Shown here: positions 25,032 through 35,120 of the stretch, piece after piece
Position numbering within the stretch: the stretch's first letter is position 1
How the letters are laid out: each line of letters begins with the position of its first letter
Assembly: GCF_010119245.1 (NCBI RefSeq)
Contig: NZ_WNKG01000014.1
Coordinates: 1 to 64,000 of the forward strand
Length of the DNA stretch: 64,000 bases
DNA from: Cyclobacterium salsum
Lineage (GTDB): Bacteria > Bacteroidota > Bacteroidia > Cytophagales > Cyclobacteriaceae
Direction of reading: 5' to 3'
Notes under the pieces: generated by a model
The model's database searches: none
Told to the model about the DNA's origin: nothing
The model's input: only the letters and a program-made list of their open reading frames with translations
Made by a program: the position numbers and the translations under genes

Positions 25032-26219
25032 ATGAACAGGCACCTTTGTACACCTTCCCTTTGTTTCAAAATATGGAGAATCATTTTACTTCTTCTACTC
25101 ATTATTCCGTTATTGCATTTTCCCCGAAAAACCATGGCTCAATCTACGAAAGAAATCCTATACATAGGTACCTACAGCCAAAACGAAAGTAAAGGTATCT
25201 ATGTGCTAGATTTTGACCGGTCCACCCTATCGGCTTCCATCCTACAAACCGTTCATGACAAAAAAAATCCGACTTTTTTGGCCCTGCACCCGTCGCAAAA
25301 ATATCTGTACGCAGCCTACCGGGAGGGAAAAGACGCGGACGATCCCAATGGGACCATTAGTTCCTATGCAGTGGATAGGAATACCGGACAGCTTACGTTG
25401 ATTAATCAGGTATCTTCTGCCGGAGCCAGCCCCTGCCATATCAGCGTGGACCCTACCGGGAAGGTAGTATTTGTGTCACATTACCAGGGAGGTAATTTAT
25501 CTACGTTTAAGGTGGCCGACTCCGGTGCTATCAGCGAGGCTGTTTCAGTTGTGCAGCATGAGGGAAGCAGTATTCACCCAAACCAAACCAAACCCCATAT
25601 GCATTCCATGATTCCTTCCTTGCACGGCAAATGGGTATACGCATCGGATCTGGGCATTGACCAGATATTGAAATACGAAGTGAATCCCAAAAAAGGCAGC
25701 GTGAAAAAGGATCCAGAGATTTTTCCTGTGAAAGCAGGTTCCGGCCCGCGACATTTTGTCATCCATCCAGACCTTCCCTACGCGTATTCTGTGGAGGAAC
25801 TGAGCAATACTGTCGGAATTTACACGGTTGAACCAAAAAGCGGGGACCTTTTATTATTGGCCCGCGTCGAAATGCTTTCGCCGGAAATTCAATCGGATTA
25901 CAATGCCGCTGCAGATATCCATCTATCGGTAGATGGCAAGTGGCTCTATGCCAGTAACCGGGGTCAGGATAACCTGGCCATCTACCAGGTAGACCAGGAA
26001 ACCGGACTGCTAAAGCTAATGGGACATGTCCCTACCGGTGGTCAGCATCCACGAAATTTTAAAGTAGATGAGAAGGGGGAGCTACTTCTGGTTGCGAATA
26101 TGGAATCCGACAATGTCGTAATCTTCAGAATTCAGGACCAAACCGGCATCCCTGCGCCCACCGGAAAAAGCATCTCCATACCAAGGGCCGTCTTTATTGA
26201 GCAATTATTTTTAAAGTAA
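25032..26219 (+). CDS. Exported lactonase (6-phosphogluconolactonase YbhE type)
   Basis: A 395-residue seven-bladed beta-propeller of the lactonase (PF10282) family. An N-terminal hydrophobic segment (IILLLLLIIPLLHF) and a following A-Q act as a signal peptide, so the enzyme is periplasmic, unlike Pgl of the pentose phosphate pathway. Family segments include LYIGTYSQNESKGIYVL at the first blade, SPCHISVDPTGK (about 135), KPHMHSMIPS (about 185), GPRHFVIHPD (about 237) and GGQHPRNFKVDEKG near the end. It probably hydrolyses sugar lactones outside the cytoplasm. It follows the phosphatase fusion gene by 58 bp and ends 5 bp from the convergent beta-helix gene. Confidence 0.88.
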   Translation: MNRHLCTPSLCFKIWRIILLLLLIIPLLHFPRKTMAQSTKEILYIGTYSQNESKGIYVLDFDRSTLSASILQTVHDKKNPTFLALHPSQKYLYAAYREGKDADDPNGTISSYAVDRNTGQLTLINQVSSAGASPCHISVDPTGKVVFVSHYQGGNLSTFKVADSGAISEAVSVVQHEGSSIHPNQTKPHMHSMIPSLHGKWVYASDLGIDQILKYEVNPKKGSVKKDPEIFPVKAGSGPRHFVIHPDLPYAYSVEELSNTVGIYTVEPKSGDLLLLARVEMLSPEIQSDYNAAADIHLSVDGKWLYASNRGQDNLAIYQVDQETGLLKLMGHVPTGGQHPRNFKVDEKGELLLVANMESDNVVIFRIQDQTGIPAPTGKSISIPRAVFIEQLFLK

Positions 26220-26224
26220 CCGTG

Positions 26225-28486
26225 TTATTCCAAAGCTCCAAAGACTATGGGCTGGAATGTCTGTCTGGTCACAAAACGCTTCTCCTTTCCTACCACCAGC
26301 CAATATCCCTCCTTTCGGTTACTTTGTGGATGCTGGTAGGTTTCCAAAAGCAGTTCACCCAGCCAAAGGCCTTCCTTGTTAAATTGGGCGGTCTGAATGA
26401 GCATACCGTCTTTATCCTCCACTTGAATTACCGGCATATCCATCTTATTTCCCTGCCAAAGAACCTCAACAGGCATCATTACCCGATACGAATGAGGCTG
26501 CTCCGTCATTAGGATCCCAAAGTCCATTTGGTGAAAAGTATTGCCTACAAACGTTACCTCTTTGGCATAGCAGCTGTCGCAGGATTCCCAACCCATACGA
26601 AACGGTTGTAACGCTCCGGAACTGGTGTTGATAAAATGGTTAAAAGCCAATCTGGTATTTACCGTTCCCCCATACCGGCAGCCTATCCAGGCAGCAGGAA
26701 CATTGGAGTAAACCGTATTGTCCCGAAATTCTCCTCCATACCCCGTTAGGCCTCCGCCAATGTAGAAAGCAGCCGCTTCGGAACGGGAAGAGGGGCTTGG
26801 GTGCTCCACGGTGATATGGTTTCCAAAAATGAAATTATCTCCAGCGCTGGCACTGTAAAATATGGCCCATGCCATCGGGGTGTACTCCGGATATTCCGGA
26901 AAGGAACGCCCGCGTACCTCTATGGTATTGTTATATACTTTATTACCAAAGGCACCCGTCGGCGACCCGGGGCTGTCGCGGTAGTCTGCAATTCGTATCG
27001 CAGCGGTGCTGAATTCCTCCTTCCCGTATTCAGTGGTAGGTGGTGAAGCCTCAATTTTAATTCGGTTATTGAATATTTCGATTCCCTTGTGACGAAAAAT
27101 CTCTATTCCGGAACCCACCTCAGGAACAATGTTATTTTCATAAATCAGAGAGCTATCCCCCATGGCCATGATGCTGTAATGGTTGGTTACCAATTGTTGG
27201 TTGACAAAGGTATTATGATGAATGGAAGACTTTTTCCCCTTAAACACCAGGCATCCCTGCCCTCCGTAAAACGCCGAATAAGCTACTTCCGAAGCGCCCC
27301 TACCTCTCAGGTCCACGGCATAATGCTGGGAACCATGCCGGTGAATCAATTGAGGATTGGTCACCTCAAACCGGCAATGACTGATGCTGGCCTGCGGAAC
27401 GTCCACTGCCGTCGCATTGATTCCCTGGTTAATAATGGTCACTCCATCCAATATCAACTCGACATCTTCGGCCGTAGATTGGATACCCCAACTCATTACT
27501 CCACGGAATCCGGCTTTTATGGTGCCGTTTTTTATGGTAACCGTTCCCTTTCCACTCACCTGAGGAACCTCTGGGAGCGGGTTTCCGGTTTGAAAATCAG
27601 CTGTATAATCGTAAAAGGCCGCATGCTCGTTTTCATACAAATGATCGTAATGACCTTTGGGATGGGTCTTACCTACGATCGCTATACCCACGTCAAATGC
27701 CGGAAAAATACCGATTTCGTCTACCAGGCAGTCGGTTTCGGCCTTCACCCGGATCCGATATTTCCCTGCGGGAAGCCCCTGAAGATGTGCCACTATAAAA
27801 CCGCCACCCAAGCGCGGGCTTTTGTGAAATACCGGACTGCTTCTTACTGGTCCGGACCCATAATCCGTCATCACCTCTACCTCCTTCCCCTGTTCGTCTT
27901 CCACAAATAAGCTGATTTTCATTTCGTTGGCAAGATCCCCTCCCATATCGCTAAAAACCCTTCCCGTAATGCCACAGATTGCATAATAAGACCTATGGGC
28001 ATAGGGTAAATCGATATAAGCAGATACAATTTCGTCTCCTTTTTGAAGTCCGAGCAATCTTTCACCCACAAACGGACGTGTTTTCCGGGTTTCCAATAAT
28101 GCTGCACCCGGTGCGTTCGAGAGATCCCAGCCGTCCAGCCCGCTTTCAAAGCCTCCGTTTTCCAGGCTATCATAGGCTCCGTCGGCAAACGTAATGGTAT
28201 GGCCATTCAGGTCCAGCGTCAGGTCCTTTCCCAAAAAAAGGGCGCTTTTTTCAGCACGAATATCCCGGGTCAATACATAGGTGCTACCTTCCTTACCGTA
28301 ATAGCCCGGGCCGTCTATCGGAATTAAACCCGGATCTGACGGTAAGGTTGGCGACTGTCCGAAGAGCAGCATTGGGGAAACCATAAAAAGGGTTATCAAA
28401 AAACCCCCTTTCAGCCATCTTGCCAGTCCAGACTTGTCCATTATCCTATTTGTTTGATTTGAAACCCGAAAAATTTCGTCCGTCAT
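26225..28486 (-). CDS. Secreted right-handed beta-helix repeat protein
   Basis: A 753-residue exported protein. The ATG at 28486 overlaps the sialidase stop by 4 bp; a second ATG at 28441 (MDKSGLARWLKGGFLITLF) gives a more normal signal peptide, which ends LLFGQ. Residues about 85-260 look like a carbohydrate-binding or jelly-roll section, and from about 285 on there are parallel beta-helix turns rich in N-N and I-x-N patterns (GTVTIKNGTIKAGF, ISHCRFEVTN, IEIFNNRIKI). Such folds are common in polysaccharide lyases and glycosidases. No catalytic set was identified. It is co-transcribed after the sialidase and M16 peptidase genes. Confidence 0.82.
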   Translation of the reverse strand: MTDEIFRVSNQTNRIMDKSGLARWLKGGFLITLFMVSPMLLFGQSPTLPSDPGLIPIDGPGYYGKEGSTYVLTRDIRAEKSALFLGKDLTLDLNGHTITFADGAYDSLENGGFESGLDGWDLSNAPGAALLETRKTRPFVGERLLGLQKGDEIVSAYIDLPYAHRSYYAICGITGRVFSDMGGDLANEMKISLFVEDEQGKEVEVMTDYGSGPVRSSPVFHKSPRLGGGFIVAHLQGLPAGKYRIRVKAETDCLVDEIGIFPAFDVGIAIVGKTHPKGHYDHLYENEHAAFYDYTADFQTGNPLPEVPQVSGKGTVTIKNGTIKAGFRGVMSWGIQSTAEDVELILDGVTIINQGINATAVDVPQASISHCRFEVTNPQLIHRHGSQHYAVDLRGRGASEVAYSAFYGGQGCLVFKGKKSSIHHNTFVNQQLVTNHYSIMAMGDSSLIYENNIVPEVGSGIEIFRHKGIEIFNNRIKIEASPPTTEYGKEEFSTAAIRIADYRDSPGSPTGAFGNKVYNNTIEVRGRSFPEYPEYTPMAWAIFYSASAGDNFIFGNHITVEHPSPSSRSEAAAFYIGGGLTGYGGEFRDNTVYSNVPAAWIGCRYGGTVNTRLAFNHFINTSSGALQPFRMGWESCDSCYAKEVTFVGNTFHQMDFGILMTEQPHSYRVMMPVEVLWQGNKMDMPVIQVEDKDGMLIQTAQFNKEGLWLGELLLETYQHPQSNRKEGYWLVVGKEKRFVTRQTFQPIVFGALE

Positions 28487-29643
28487 TGAAAATCATCCAG
28501 GCTTAACCGGGCCAGGTTAATTTTTTCATACGGATGTTGATCTCCTTTTTCATAAAGGCAGAGGATTTCCCCGTTTGGCAATCGGGCCAAAGCAGAATAC
28601 GCAGCAGGGCCGGCATGAAGGGTCCTGGAGGCTACCCAGGTCTTCCCACTATCCCTGCTCAATTTTACCGTCATGTTTTCCCTTTTCGTGCTTGCGGGAT
28701 TTGAGAACAAGACGACATCTCCCTCCGGATCTTTGGGCCAGGAATACCTGAGAAGTGCCGCCTGACAAACAGGTTCTACCAATGATACTGCTTCCACGGG
28801 ATCCGACCAGGAAATCCCCCCATCCTTGCTGACCGATAAGGCCCGCCGGTTTTTTCCGAAATAGGAACGCATGTTCATCAAAAGACTTCCTTTCCCATCC
28901 GCCATTTCCACGACCTGGCATTCGTTCATTTTGGGTCGGATGGTTCCGCCCAGCTCCCAGGTTTTGCCCTGATCGTCGCTATAGATCACATGCGAACCGT
29001 ATTCAAAGGGTCCTCCCCTTACATCCCCGTTTGGGTCATCGTAACTGTGATCCGATGGAATCACCAAACGGCCTTTATCGGGGCCATGTTGGATTTGAAT
29101 GCCCATTCCCGGACCAGTGGCATACCAGCCCCATTCCGTATTTTTGGTGCTAGAGGTAATGTCCTTCGGTTCCGTCCAGGTATGACCATGATCGGTGGAT
29201 TTCATAACAAATACTCGGCGCGTATCACGACTGTTTTTTCGAATGATATCCCCTTCGTGGTCATCTCCCCTGTTCCAGGTAAGCAGCAAGTGAATTTCTC
29301 CGGTGGTTTCATCCAGCACCGGGCTTGGGTTTCCACAGACATTTTTTCCATCATCCCAGAGCACCATTTGTTCGGACCAGGTATGCCCCCCATCCTCTGA
29401 CCTTTTAAGCACAAGGTCAATATCTCCGGTATCGCCACTTCCGGATTTTCTGCCTTCGGCAAAAGCCAGCAAAGTGCCATCTTGCGCCACCAGAAGGGAC
29501 GGAATCCTATACGTATGGTATCCATCCTCTCCACTTACAAACAGGGCTACTTCCTCCTGGTCTATTGTAGCAGGTACGGAGACCTCTTCTGCCAGCAGGA
29601 AGGGAAATAAACCCATAAAGAATATTAAAAAGGGAATTAGCAT
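28483..29643 (-). CDS. Exo-alpha-sialidase family protein (GH33-like)
   Basis: A 386-residue exported six-bladed propeller (signal peptide MLIPFLIFFMGLFPFLLA). The YRIPSLL motif near residue 44 carries the first arginine of the sialidase triad, and Asp boxes recur: SEDGGHTW, STDHGHTW, SDDQGKTW, SKDGGISW and SRDSGKTW. The length and motif order fit GH33 sialidases, which release terminal sialic acids. No sialic acid catabolic genes (nanA, nanE) lie in this window. The gene lies 62 bp after the M16 peptidase gene and overlaps the beta-helix gene by 4 bp, which suggests translational coupling. Non-sialidase BNR hydrolases of similar sequence exist. Confidence 0.87.
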   Translation of the reverse strand: MLIPFLIFFMGLFPFLLAEEVSVPATIDQEEVALFVSGEDGYHTYRIPSLLVAQDGTLLAFAEGRKSGSGDTGDIDLVLKRSEDGGHTWSEQMVLWDDGKNVCGNPSPVLDETTGEIHLLLTWNRGDDHEGDIIRKNSRDTRRVFVMKSTDHGHTWTEPKDITSSTKNTEWGWYATGPGMGIQIQHGPDKGRLVIPSDHSYDDPNGDVRGGPFEYGSHVIYSDDQGKTWELGGTIRPKMNECQVVEMADGKGSLLMNMRSYFGKNRRALSVSKDGGISWSDPVEAVSLVEPVCQAALLRYSWPKDPEGDVVLFSNPASTKRENMTVKLSRDSGKTWVASRTLHAGPAAYSALARLPNGEILCLYEKGDQHPYEKINLARLSLDDFQ

Positions 29644-29704
29644 AATTTTAAACTATTGGTTAACAGCGTATTGATTTGCTTCGGCACCGCCTTTAGATCT
29701 TGTC

Positions 29705-32521
29705 TTATTCTTCCTGATAGTTGGCCGGATACCGAATGATTTTTAGTAAAAATTCTGTTTTTAGAAATTCTCTGGCGAGCGCCTGAACCTGCGGCCCTGT
29801 GACACCCAACACCCTATCCGTTGCTCCCAGTACGGTATCCAAGGGCATATTGCCGCTGATGGCTGCGCTAATCTGCCCATGCCAGAAACCATTCCTGCGC
29901 AGGTTTTCTTCCAGGGATATCCGTTTGGTTTCCCTTACTTTTTCCAAGTCCTCCGCTTCGGGACCATTGGTTTGAATTTTCTCGATTTCCTCCCAGACAG
30001 CAGCGGTCAACTCCGGGACAGATTCCGGGGCGCAAGGAAAGTTGATCACAAAGCTAAACCGCTCATCCGGAACCTTGCTTAAGCTTCCTCTGGCACCGAC
30101 ACCATAGACCCCGCCAATTTGTTCGCGTAAGGATTCGATCAATTTAATGGTTAAAATTTCCCCCAGATAGGATAACTGCTGGGATTTTTCCAGGTCATAG
30201 GCGGTATCCCCATTAAAGTACAGGATCACCTGACTTTTTTCGTCTACGCCGACTTTTATCAACTCCGTCTGGTCCTGCGGAGCCTTGATGCCTAAATCCC
30301 GGAATTGCTCTTTTCCGTCTACAAGATTTCCGGGTAAACTTCCCAGGTATCGCTCCACCATGGGGATTACCAGGTCTAAATCTAAATTACCGGTAAACAA
30401 AAACTCAAAATCGGCCACATTGGCAAACCGTTCGGTGAAAATCTCCAAACTTCGCTCCAGGTCAATGGAATCCAATTTTTCAGGGGAAAAAATCCCCATT
30501 CCCCTGGGATTTCCGTTACTGATTATTTCATTGACCCGTTTATTAAACTGAAAATCAGGATTAACCTGCGCACTTTCCAGTTGATTTTTTTGGTTGGTAA
30601 GAAATACCTCCCAAAGCGCTAAATCTACTCTGGGGGCTGTAAAATAAAGATGAATAAGCTGCAAGGCCAACTCCAGATCCTCCGGAGAAGTACTCCCGGA
30701 TATGTTTTCAGAATACCTGCCAATGTTCGGCGTTACCTGAACATTTTTTCCTGCCAGCACCTTTCTCAAATCGGAGGGAGAAAAATCTCCTACTCCCATG
30801 ACATTTACAGCTGTTCCCGCATAGCTGGCATGAATATGGTCTTTGTCTGGATATAGGGAAGTGCCGCCTTTGCTGGACCCGGTAAACAGGATTTCATCGT
30901 TTTTGAAGTCGGTGGGTTTGAAATGGACTTTTAGTCCATTGTCCAATTCGATAACTGTGATGCCGACTTCCTCCACTTCCTGCACCTTCACCACCTTGCC
31001 CGATTCGGGTATGGCCAGCATTAACTCTTCCCTCAGTTCCTTTTCCTGATAGGGACTGGTCTCCATTTCTTTTGCTTCTTTAAGTGCGTCCGCCAGTTCG
31101 GATTCTGTCGGCAAAGATTCCTTGTCCTTTTCCGGTGCGGTGACCACCACGACGATGTTATTTTCCCGAACCAACTTATCGACCATGGCATTCACTTCAT
31201 CCAGGGTGATTTCGGGGATTACTTCCTGGTAAAAACGATTTCGGTGAGCGGGATTATCGGCAAAGGATTCGTTTAGAAAGTGGGAAACATACCGTCCTAC
31301 CAGCGAACGGGACTCCGCTTTATCCATTTCCTTAAAGGATCGTTCTGCACTATTTAAAAGCGAACGTTTCACGCGTTCCAGTTCCCCTTCTGTAAATCCG
31401 TGCTGGACGGCCCTCCTGTTTTCTTCCAGAAAGGAACGCAACCCTGCCCGGGTTTTGCCCGGACCCACCACGCCGGAAGTAGTAAAAAACTCCAGTCCTT
31501 TAACCAATTTTCCATACCTGGCACCTGCAAAAATAAACGGTGCATCGGGCTTTTGCCTGATTTCATCCAACCGCTGCGTTAGCATGCCACCCACCATGGT
31601 TCTCAGAATCCGGTCCTTGTAGTCATCGTAGGTCTCGGTAGCTACCGGTTGGTGTTTGTAGTATAATTGTACCTGAATACCGGGGGCTTCTTCATCGGTA
31701 ATGATTTTCACAAAATTCTCCTCGTGTTCCGGTACTTCATAATACACCCGATCGGGTGCCTCCACGGGATTTTCAAGGTCTCCAAAATAGTCTCTGATCA
31801 GGGCTTCTACTTTTTCGGGCGCCACATCCCCCACCGCTACGACTCCCATCAGCTCCGGACGGTACCAATCCCTGTAAAAATCCCGGATCACTTCTTCCTC
31901 CGCCCCCCGGATGATGTCCATATCGCCAATGGGCAATCTATTTGCATAGCGGCTTTCGTGTAACAAAACGGGCAAATAAGCATCTCTCATCCGTTGATCT
32001 ACTCCCTGACCCGTCCGCCATTCCTCCACTACAATTCCTCTTTCCGCCTCAATGTCTTCTGAATTCAGCAACAGCCCTCCGGCCCAATCGCGCATCACCT
32101 GAAAGCCATTTTGTATTTTTTCTTCGTCATCGGTAGGAATGGGCAGCATGTACACCGTTTCATCAAAACTGGTATAGGCATTCAGATCACTTCCGAATGC
32201 CACGCCAATGGATTGTAAATAACTGATGAGTTCGTTTTTTTTGAAATGCTCCGACCCGTTGAAAGCCATGTGCTCCACAAAATGAGCGAGGCCTCGTTGG
32301 TCTTCCCGTTCCTGCATGGAACCTGCTTTGATCGCCAGCCGAAGCTCCAGTTTGTTTTCTGGTTTGGGGTTTTGCTGGATATAGTACTGCATTCCATTGT
32401 CCAACTGCCCTGCTTTCACCCTGGAATCCAAAGGGACCTTATCCGTAGGGGCAAATTGAGCATAAGAAAGGCCGACAGAAAAACAAAACCAAAGGGCTAG
32501 GAACTGAAACTTTTCCTTCAT
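29705..32521 (-). CDS. M16 (insulinase/PqqL-type) zinc metallopeptidase
   Basis: A 938-residue exported peptidase (signal peptide about residues 1-21, ending SYAQ). The inverted zinc motif HFVEH gives His80, Glu83 and His84, and the third ligand is Glu160 in EDIEAERG, the expected 76 residues further on. The chain then carries the usual four repeated alpha/beta domains, the second half lacking a zinc motif, as in single-chain PqqL-like proteins. Members degrade peptides in the periplasm. First gene of a minus-strand unit with the sialidase and the beta-helix protein, so it may help digest glycoproteins. The neighbouring 32721 side is divergent. Confidence 0.93.
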   Translation of the reverse strand: MKEKFQFLALWFCFSVGLSYAQFAPTDKVPLDSRVKAGQLDNGMQYYIQQNPKPENKLELRLAIKAGSMQEREDQRGLAHFVEHMAFNGSEHFKKNELISYLQSIGVAFGSDLNAYTSFDETVYMLPIPTDDEEKIQNGFQVMRDWAGGLLLNSEDIEAERGIVVEEWRTGQGVDQRMRDAYLPVLLHESRYANRLPIGDMDIIRGAEEEVIRDFYRDWYRPELMGVVAVGDVAPEKVEALIRDYFGDLENPVEAPDRVYYEVPEHEENFVKIITDEEAPGIQVQLYYKHQPVATETYDDYKDRILRTMVGGMLTQRLDEIRQKPDAPFIFAGARYGKLVKGLEFFTTSGVVGPGKTRAGLRSFLEENRRAVQHGFTEGELERVKRSLLNSAERSFKEMDKAESRSLVGRYVSHFLNESFADNPAHRNRFYQEVIPEITLDEVNAMVDKLVRENNIVVVVTAPEKDKESLPTESELADALKEAKEMETSPYQEKELREELMLAIPESGKVVKVQEVEEVGITVIELDNGLKVHFKPTDFKNDEILFTGSSKGGTSLYPDKDHIHASYAGTAVNVMGVGDFSPSDLRKVLAGKNVQVTPNIGRYSENISGSTSPEDLELALQLIHLYFTAPRVDLALWEVFLTNQKNQLESAQVNPDFQFNKRVNEIISNGNPRGMGIFSPEKLDSIDLERSLEIFTERFANVADFEFLFTGNLDLDLVIPMVERYLGSLPGNLVDGKEQFRDLGIKAPQDQTELIKVGVDEKSQVILYFNGDTAYDLEKSQQLSYLGEILTIKLIESLREQIGGVYGVGARGSLSKVPDERFSFVINFPCAPESVPELTAAVWEEIEKIQTNGPEAEDLEKVRETKRISLEENLRRNGFWHGQISAAISGNMPLDTVLGATDRVLGVTGPQVQALAREFLKTEFLLKIIRYPANYQEE

Positions 32522-32721
32522 AAGAAATTGAAAACGATAATAGAAGATATTAAGACGAACAATATGGTGAATAAAAAGCCAAATTGAAAAATATTAAGGC
32601 TAAAATGGCATGGCCCTACATTTGTTTGGCTGCCATTTCAAAATTTTAGGGCAGCAAATTGGAATTCCACTTTCCCCTTACGATCTTACCATTGGATTCT
32701 GTCTTTCAACTCATATAATCT

Positions 32722-33924
32722 ATGTTAAAAGCTTATTTTTACATCAGTGTACTTTTATTTGCTCAAATGGGCTGCTCTTCCTCGCCTATTATGAGCGTTG
32801 TATTGGATGCGGGTGAAGTGGATCGAAAAAACAGCCCCCTATTAATCCCCTTAGACAAGGATTTGCCCGCTGGAAGTGATTATGAACTGGTGAATGAAAA
32901 AAGCGGAAAGGCCTATCCGGCGCAGGTGTTGGCATCGGGAGAACTGTTGGTCATCATTGACGAGATGCCGGCCGGAACGACCGGCGATTTTGGATTGCAG
33001 CAGGCTAAGGGAACGGTTTCTAACCGGGTATCCGTAAACCAATCCGAGGAAGGAGTGGAATTGGCAGTGAACGAACAACCGGTTTTATTTTACCAAACGG
33101 CTACCGCCATGCCCGATGAAGGGCTTCCCGAATATTACAAACGAAGCGGGATGATCCACCCGCTCTACAGCCCGGAAGGCCAGGTCCTGACAGATGCCTT
33201 CCCGGTGGGCCATACCCATCAGCATGCTGTCTTCAACGCCTGGGTAAATACGCAGTTCAAAGGAGAAAAAGTAGATTTCTGGAACCAGCACCAAGAAACC
33301 GGAACCGTGGAGCATGTCGAATTGATGCATGTGGAAGAGGGAGTTAATGCCGCTTTATTCGAAAGTCTGCTAAGTCATATTAGTCTGAAACACGGCGAAG
33401 TACTAGCCGAAACCTGGAAAGTAATGGTTTACCCCATTTCCGATTATTACCTGTTTGACCTGATGTCAGAGCAAACGAACACTAGCAGTGATACCTTGTT
33501 TATTTTGGATTACCACTATGGGGGTATGGGGTTTCGGGGCTCCAAAGAATGGAATTCCGTGGACTCGGTCCATTATACCAACACCTGGAACATTTTAACT
33601 TCGGAAGGCTATACCGGTGAAAACGCCAACCACACCCATGCGTCCTGGGTAACAGCCTTCGGAGAGGTGGAAGGCGAAACCGCCGGAGCTACCGTGTTTG
33701 GTTATCCGGACAATTTCCGATACCCGCAAGCCATACGCGTTCATCCCACCATGCCTTATTGGGTCTACGCTCCCATGGTCGATGGCGAATTTACCATCGC
33801 TCCGGGAGAAACGTTTAAAAGCAGCTTTCGGTATTACGTACATCAGGGAGAACCCAACGAAAACGTTATTGAAAGCATCCAAAATGATTTATTAAATCCC
33901 ATTCAGTTTGAAATCATCGAATGA
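32722..33924 (+). CDS. PmoA-like (DUF6807) lipoprotein
   Basis: A 400-residue exported protein, with a lipoprotein-like start (MLKAYFYISVLLFAQMGCSS). The characteristic PmoA/DUF6807 segment is FPVGHTHQHAVFNAWVNTQF at about residues 168-187, followed by VDFWNQHQETGTVEH; the His-x-His-Gln-His pattern could bind a metal or ligand. The family is common next to glycan-degrading genes in Bacteroidota and Planctomycetes, but its activity is not known. It is transcribed alone, divergent from the M16 unit and convergent with the LamG gene. A second copy of this domain is fused into the large protein at 36715. Confidence 0.85.
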   Translation: MLKAYFYISVLLFAQMGCSSSPIMSVVLDAGEVDRKNSPLLIPLDKDLPAGSDYELVNEKSGKAYPAQVLASGELLVIIDEMPAGTTGDFGLQQAKGTVSNRVSVNQSEEGVELAVNEQPVLFYQTATAMPDEGLPEYYKRSGMIHPLYSPEGQVLTDAFPVGHTHQHAVFNAWVNTQFKGEKVDFWNQHQETGTVEHVELMHVEEGVNAALFESLLSHISLKHGEVLAETWKVMVYPISDYYLFDLMSEQTNTSSDTLFILDYHYGGMGFRGSKEWNSVDSVHYTNTWNILTSEGYTGENANHTHASWVTAFGEVEGETAGATVFGYPDNFRYPQAIRVHPTMPYWVYAPMVDGEFTIAPGETFKSSFRYYVHQGEPNENVIESIQNDLLNPIQFEIIE

Positions 33925-33956
33925 AATTCAGGAAGGAATGACTATATCTTGAAAAC

Positions 33957-34841
33957 TTAAGGGATAGCCGTTTGATTCATCGTCAGCCGGTTGATTTCCT
34001 GCAACTCTCCTTCGTCCAGAACCCGGTCAAAAACGGCAAGCCCCCCAATAAGGCCGTTGAAAAAATTGCCCATGCCCCTTTGCAATACCACTGCCCCAAC
34101 GGTGAAATCCGAACCATTATTCCCTAACCCATCCGGGAAATAATAGGGGTTTTTGGAATGCACCAAACCGTTGGGAACTCCGGGAAAACCCTGGGTATTT
34201 TTTATAGGCTCTGGCGCTCTTTCCTTAAACTCCCCATCCAGATAGGATTTAATATACGTGCCATCATAGGTAAAAGCGATAAAATGCCATTTTCCTCGGG
34301 TCAGTTCCTGCTTGCTGGCCGAGTAATCACAGCTATACGGAAAGGGAGGCGTGGGACCCCCGCTGGCGGATACATGACCGCATACCTGATTGGCCCCGTT
34401 GTAATGGGGAAGGTCGACAAAAAGTCCGTATTGTCTTTTCCCTCCGTCTGTATATTCATTCCACATACCTCCTACAAAACCGGTTTTACCGAACCATTTC
34501 ACCCAGGCCATGACCGTAATTTCCTGTCCTTTTCCGTGAATATTGAGCGCACCTGTCTTCTCGTAAGGAAGCGCCAAAAAGGCATTTTTCTCAAAACGGG
34601 AGGAATAACCAGAGAGCGGCCCCTCCTCCATTCGCGCTATCGGGCCGTTCCGTTCATTGAGGGGAAAGTCTCCCTTACCTACCGCTTTCCTTAACATTCC
34701 AGCAGGCTCTTTAAAATCCCAAAGTGCCACCAATCCCCTTTTTGAAGTCAATGACTGCATGGGATCCTGTCTGCCAAACCCTATCTGGGCCACCATAAAG
34801 AATAGAAATACAGGAATCTTATAAACTGTTGACTTAACCAT
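33957..34841 (-). CDS. Exported LamG/concanavalin A-like domain protein
   Basis: A 294-residue protein with a signal peptide (MVKSTVYKIPVFLFFMVAQIG). The mature chain begins with the LVALWDF segment typical of laminin-G-like jelly rolls, with ITVMAWVKWFG near residue 100, WHFIAFTYDGTYIKSYLDGE near 205, and FNGLIGGLAVFDRVLDEGEL at the end, all standard LamG_3 signature stretches. Such domains bind glycans or proteins; no catalytic residues are evident. It is a single gene between the PmoA-like and sulfatase genes and may be a secreted or periplasmic glycan-binding partner. Confidence 0.85.
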   Translation of the reverse strand: MVKSTVYKIPVFLFFMVAQIGFGRQDPMQSLTSKRGLVALWDFKEPAGMLRKAVGKGDFPLNERNGPIARMEEGPLSGYSSRFEKNAFLALPYEKTGALNIHGKGQEITVMAWVKWFGKTGFVGGMWNEYTDGGKRQYGLFVDLPHYNGANQVCGHVSASGGPTPPFPYSCDYSASKQELTRGKWHFIAFTYDGTYIKSYLDGEFKERAPEPIKNTQGFPGVPNGLVHSKNPYYFPDGLGNNGSDFTVGAVVLQRGMGNFFNGLIGGLAVFDRVLDEGELQEINRLTMNQTAIP

Positions 34842-35120
34842 CTCCTTTCAAATTTAAAGCCTTTGAAGCAGCATTTTGGGTAATTACTTTTTTTGTAAAC
34901 GCAAGATTACGAAACCATTCTATCCGGAACACCTATTGCATTCCAGGCGAAACGGTACCCTAAAAGAACTTCCATTTTCTATAATAAACAAACCCTTCGG
35001 TAAACAACGCTGGGTTTTGCTGCGAACAAATTTCTTTGTGCGCGGAAATGTGTTTATATTGTTTCCTTTATCGTTTGCATTTACGTTTAAAATATTATCC
35101 CTATTATCTGTTAAAATCGT

